From positions 65,334 through 72,876 of the forward strand of contig DEHD01000009.1 of NCBI GenBank assembly GCA_002351725.1: a DNA stretch of 7,543 nt, in the 5' to 3' direction. The notes under the pieces were generated by a model. The model worked only from the letters and a program-made list of their open reading frames with translations, was not told the DNA's origin and made no database searches. Numbering within the stretch: position 1 is the first letter of the stretch; every line of letters begins with the position of its first letter. A program made the position numbers and the translations under genes. Positions 5,538-7,543 of the stretch are shown piece by piece. The DNA comes from Prevotella sp. UBA2809 (lineage in GTDB: Bacteria > Bacteroidota > Bacteroidia > Bacteroidales > Bacteroidaceae).

Positions 5538-7543
5538 ATGGATGATGAGCAGATGAAACTTGACGCAGTAGATGATAAGTTGATTAATGATGCGTTTGAA
5601 AGACTGATAAACGACTACCTGAACTCACGCCATCGTAAAAAGGTGGACCTGATTACAAAGGCATTCAACTTTGCCCGTCAGGCTCATAAGGGTGTGCGCC
5701 GTCTGTCTGGCGAACCTTATATCATGCACCCCATTGCTGTGGCTCAGATTGTTTGCTCTGAGATAGGACTGGGTTCTACGAGTATCTGTGCGGCCTTGCT
5801 CCATGATGTGGTGGAGGATACGGACTATACTGTTGAGGATATCGAGAATATGTTTGGTCCGAAGATCGCGCAGATTGTTGATGGTCTGACGAAGATCAGT
5901 GGTGGCATCTTTGGTGAACAGGCTTCTGCTCAGGCAGAGAACTTCAAGAAGTTGCTGCTCACCATGAGTGAGGACATCCGCGTTATCTTGATTAAGATAG
6001 CCGACCGTCTGCACAACATGCGCACGCTGGATTCACAGCCTGCCAATAAGCAATACAAGATAGCAGGCGAGACACTCTATCTGTATGCACCCGTGGCCCA
6101 CCGACTGGGTCTTTATAAAATCAAGTCGGAACTCGAGAACTTAAGTTTTAAGTTCGAACATCCTGAGGAATATGCCTTTATTGAGAAGAAGCTGGAGGAG
6201 ACACGTGTTTCCAGACATGAGTCGTTCGACCAGTTTATCGCACCTATCAAGGATGTGCTGCATAAGATGGGTATTGAATACGAGATTCGCGAACGCGTGA
6301 AAACGCCTTATTCTATTTGGAATAAGATGCAGAAGAAGCATGTGACGTTCGATGAGATCTATGATATCCTGGCTGTGCGTATCATCTTTACGCCTAAGGT
6401 GCGTGAGGAGGAAATCAACGAATGCTTTAACATCTATGTGGCACTGACGAAAATCTATAAGAGTCATCCTGATCGAACACGCGACTGGCTCAGTCATCCT
6501 AAGGCCAATGGCTATCAGGCACTTCATGTGACACTGATGTCGAAACAGGGTCATTGGATTGAGGTGCAGATTCGCTCGGATCGTATGAACGAGATTGCCG
6601 AGCAGGGATTGGCAGCCCACTGGAAATACAAGGATGGCGCTGAGGGCGAGATTACTGAGGATGAGAATGAGTTGAACGAATGGCTGCGCACCATCAAGGA
6701 GATTCTTGATGATCCCCAGCCTGATGCCATGGACTTCCTCGATGCTATTAAGCTGAACCTCTTTGCCAGCGAAATCTTTGTCTTTACGCCTAAGGGCGAG
6801 ATCAAGACGATGCCTGCCGATTGTACAGTGCTCGATTTCGCCTTCTCTATCCACACCTTCCTGGGCTCGCATTGTATTGGTGCCAAGGTGAACCATAAGC
6901 TGGTGCCCATGAGTCATCGATTGAAGAGTGGCGACCAGGTGGAGATCCTCACCTCCAAATCGCATCATGTGCAACCATCGTGGATCAATTTCGTATCGAC
7001 GGCTAAGGCCAAGGCTAAGATTCAGGCTATCTTGCGCCGTTCTAGTCGTGAAATCCAGAAGAAGGGCGAGGATAGACTACATGCCTGGCTCAAGAAGAAC
7101 GGCTTTGAACCCACGTTGTCAGTCATTGACCGTCTTTGTAAGTTCCATGATGTGTCGCGCCGTGAGCTGCTGTTCCAGGCCATTGGCGACAATATCATTC
7201 TCTTGGGAGAAAAGGATGTCGACGAACTGAAGGGAAGACACGCCAAGAAACCTGAGAATGGTGGCGGATGGCGTAAGTTCGTACCTTTTGTCAAGGCAAA
7301 GAAGCCTGAGGAAGAGGTGGTGAAACCAGAATTGTTTGTCGTCTCAAAGGACTTTAACCGCAAGAAACCAATCTATATCAATGAGGATAACATCCGTCAG
7401 TATATCTTTGCCGACTGCTGTCATCCTATTCCTGGCGACGATACGCTGGGCTATATAGATAATAACAACTGCATTGAACTTCATAAGCGTACGTGCCTGG
7501 TTGCCAATAAGTTGAAGGCAAGCTATGGCAACCGTATCCTCGA
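5538..7543 (+). CDS. rel: Bifunctional (p)ppGpp synthetase/hydrolase Rel (RelA/SpoT family), 3' end cut by window edge
   Basis: Rel makes (p)ppGpp from ATP and GTP or GDP on starved ribosomes and hydrolyses it otherwise, controlling the stringent response. The 668 codons present cover most of a protein usually near 735-740 residues. The N-terminal HD hydrolase domain is intact, with H64, H89-D90 and E93-D94 (HDVVED) and D156 in IADRLHNM, so hydrolysis is expected. The synthetase domain follows, with YSIWNKM, the guanine-stacking loop NGYQALH (324-330) and EVQIRS. A TGS domain spans about 412-474. The zinc-finger domain has ADCCHPIPGDD (C627, C628) and CIELHKRTC (H649, C653). The C-terminal ACT domain lies beyond the edge. 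The intact hydrolase motifs favour Rel/SpoT type over synthetase-only RelA. The start at 5538 is chosen from the Shine-Dalgarno spacing. It lies 32 bases after the transglycosylase gene, with no clear TAnnTTTG promoter between. Confidence 0.96.
   Translation, partial: MDDEQMKLDAVDDKLINDAFERLINDYLNSRHRKKVDLITKAFNFARQAHKGVRRLSGEPYIMHPIAVAQIVCSEIGLGSTSICAALLHDVVEDTDYTVEDIENMFGPKIAQIVDGLTKISGGIFGEQASAQAENFKKLLLTMSEDIRVILIKIADRLHNMRTLDSQPANKQYKIAGETLYLYAPVAHRLGLYKIKSELENLSFKFEHPEEYAFIEKKLEETRVSRHESFDQFIAPIKDVLHKMGIEYEIRERVKTPYSIWNKMQKKHVTFDEIYDILAVRIIFTPKVREEEINECFNIYVALTKIYKSHPDRTRDWLSHPKANGYQALHVTLMSKQGHWIEVQIRSDRMNEIAEQGLAAHWKYKDGAEGEITEDENELNEWLRTIKEILDDPQPDAMDFLDAIKLNLFASEIFVFTPKGEIKTMPADCTVLDFAFSIHTFLGSHCIGAKVNHKLVPMSHRLKSGDQVEILTSKSHHVQPSWINFVSTAKAKAKIQAILRRSSREIQKKGEDRLHAWLKKNGFEPTLSVIDRLCKFHDVSRRELLFQAIGDNIILLGEKDVDELKGRHAKKPENGGGWRKFVPFVKAKKPEEEVVKPELFVVSKDFNRKKPIYINEDNIRQYIFADCCHPIPGDDTLGYIDNNNCIELHKRTCLVANKLKASYGNRIL

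Overview
The window comes from a Bacteroidota chromosome, most likely Prevotellaceae or a close relative. Three things point there. The proteins read as Bacteroidota-type orthologues, including a DUF5683 protein. The AT-rich spacer holds promoter boxes of the TAnnTTTG class. The gene order (surE-lpxB divergent from parA-parB-DUF5683-lytic transglycosylase-rel) fits what I recall of this phylum. The genus is an inference from protein resemblance; no rRNA is present. The window is dense housekeeping DNA with no mobile element, tRNA, rRNA or CRISPR array, and no intergenic gap above about 150 bases.

Layout. Minus strand, 1-1552: surE (5'/3'-nucleotidase) followed by lpxB (lipid A disaccharide synthase). 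They are joined by an ATGA stop/start overlap, and lpxB runs off the left edge. Positions 1553-1701 form a divergent AT-rich regulatory spacer. It has one Bacteroidota-type promoter facing each way and a perfect 10+1+10 bp palindrome at 1631-1651. Plus strand, 1702-7543: parA, parB, a DUF5683 membrane protein, a MltD-like lytic transglycosylase with LysM, and a RelA/SpoT-type (p)ppGpp synthetase/hydrolase that runs off the right edge. Gaps in this run are 2 to about 70 bases with no visible terminator, so it is probably one transcription unit.

How the genes fit together. ParA and ParB segregate the chromosome. The DUF5683 protein and the transglycosylase act at the envelope. Rel sets (p)ppGpp levels. 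The minus-strand pair makes lipid A (LpxB) and dephosphorylates nucleotides (SurE). The arrangement could coordinate DNA partition, wall remodelling and growth-rate control, but this is inferred from position only.

Points worth a second look. (1) The palindrome upstream of parA is built from the two halves of the ParB-binding site parS, but arranged outward (GTGAAACA...TGTTTCAC) instead of inward, and it sits on the -33 region of the parA promoter. (2) ParB carries a duplicated N-terminal GRGLD motif. (3) An 8-nt tandem repeat encodes the signal-peptide core of the DUF5683 protein. (4) rel has a strong Shine-Dalgarno sequence, unusual for this phylum. I saw no wholly new system; the everted parS-like operator is the best candidate for new biology.
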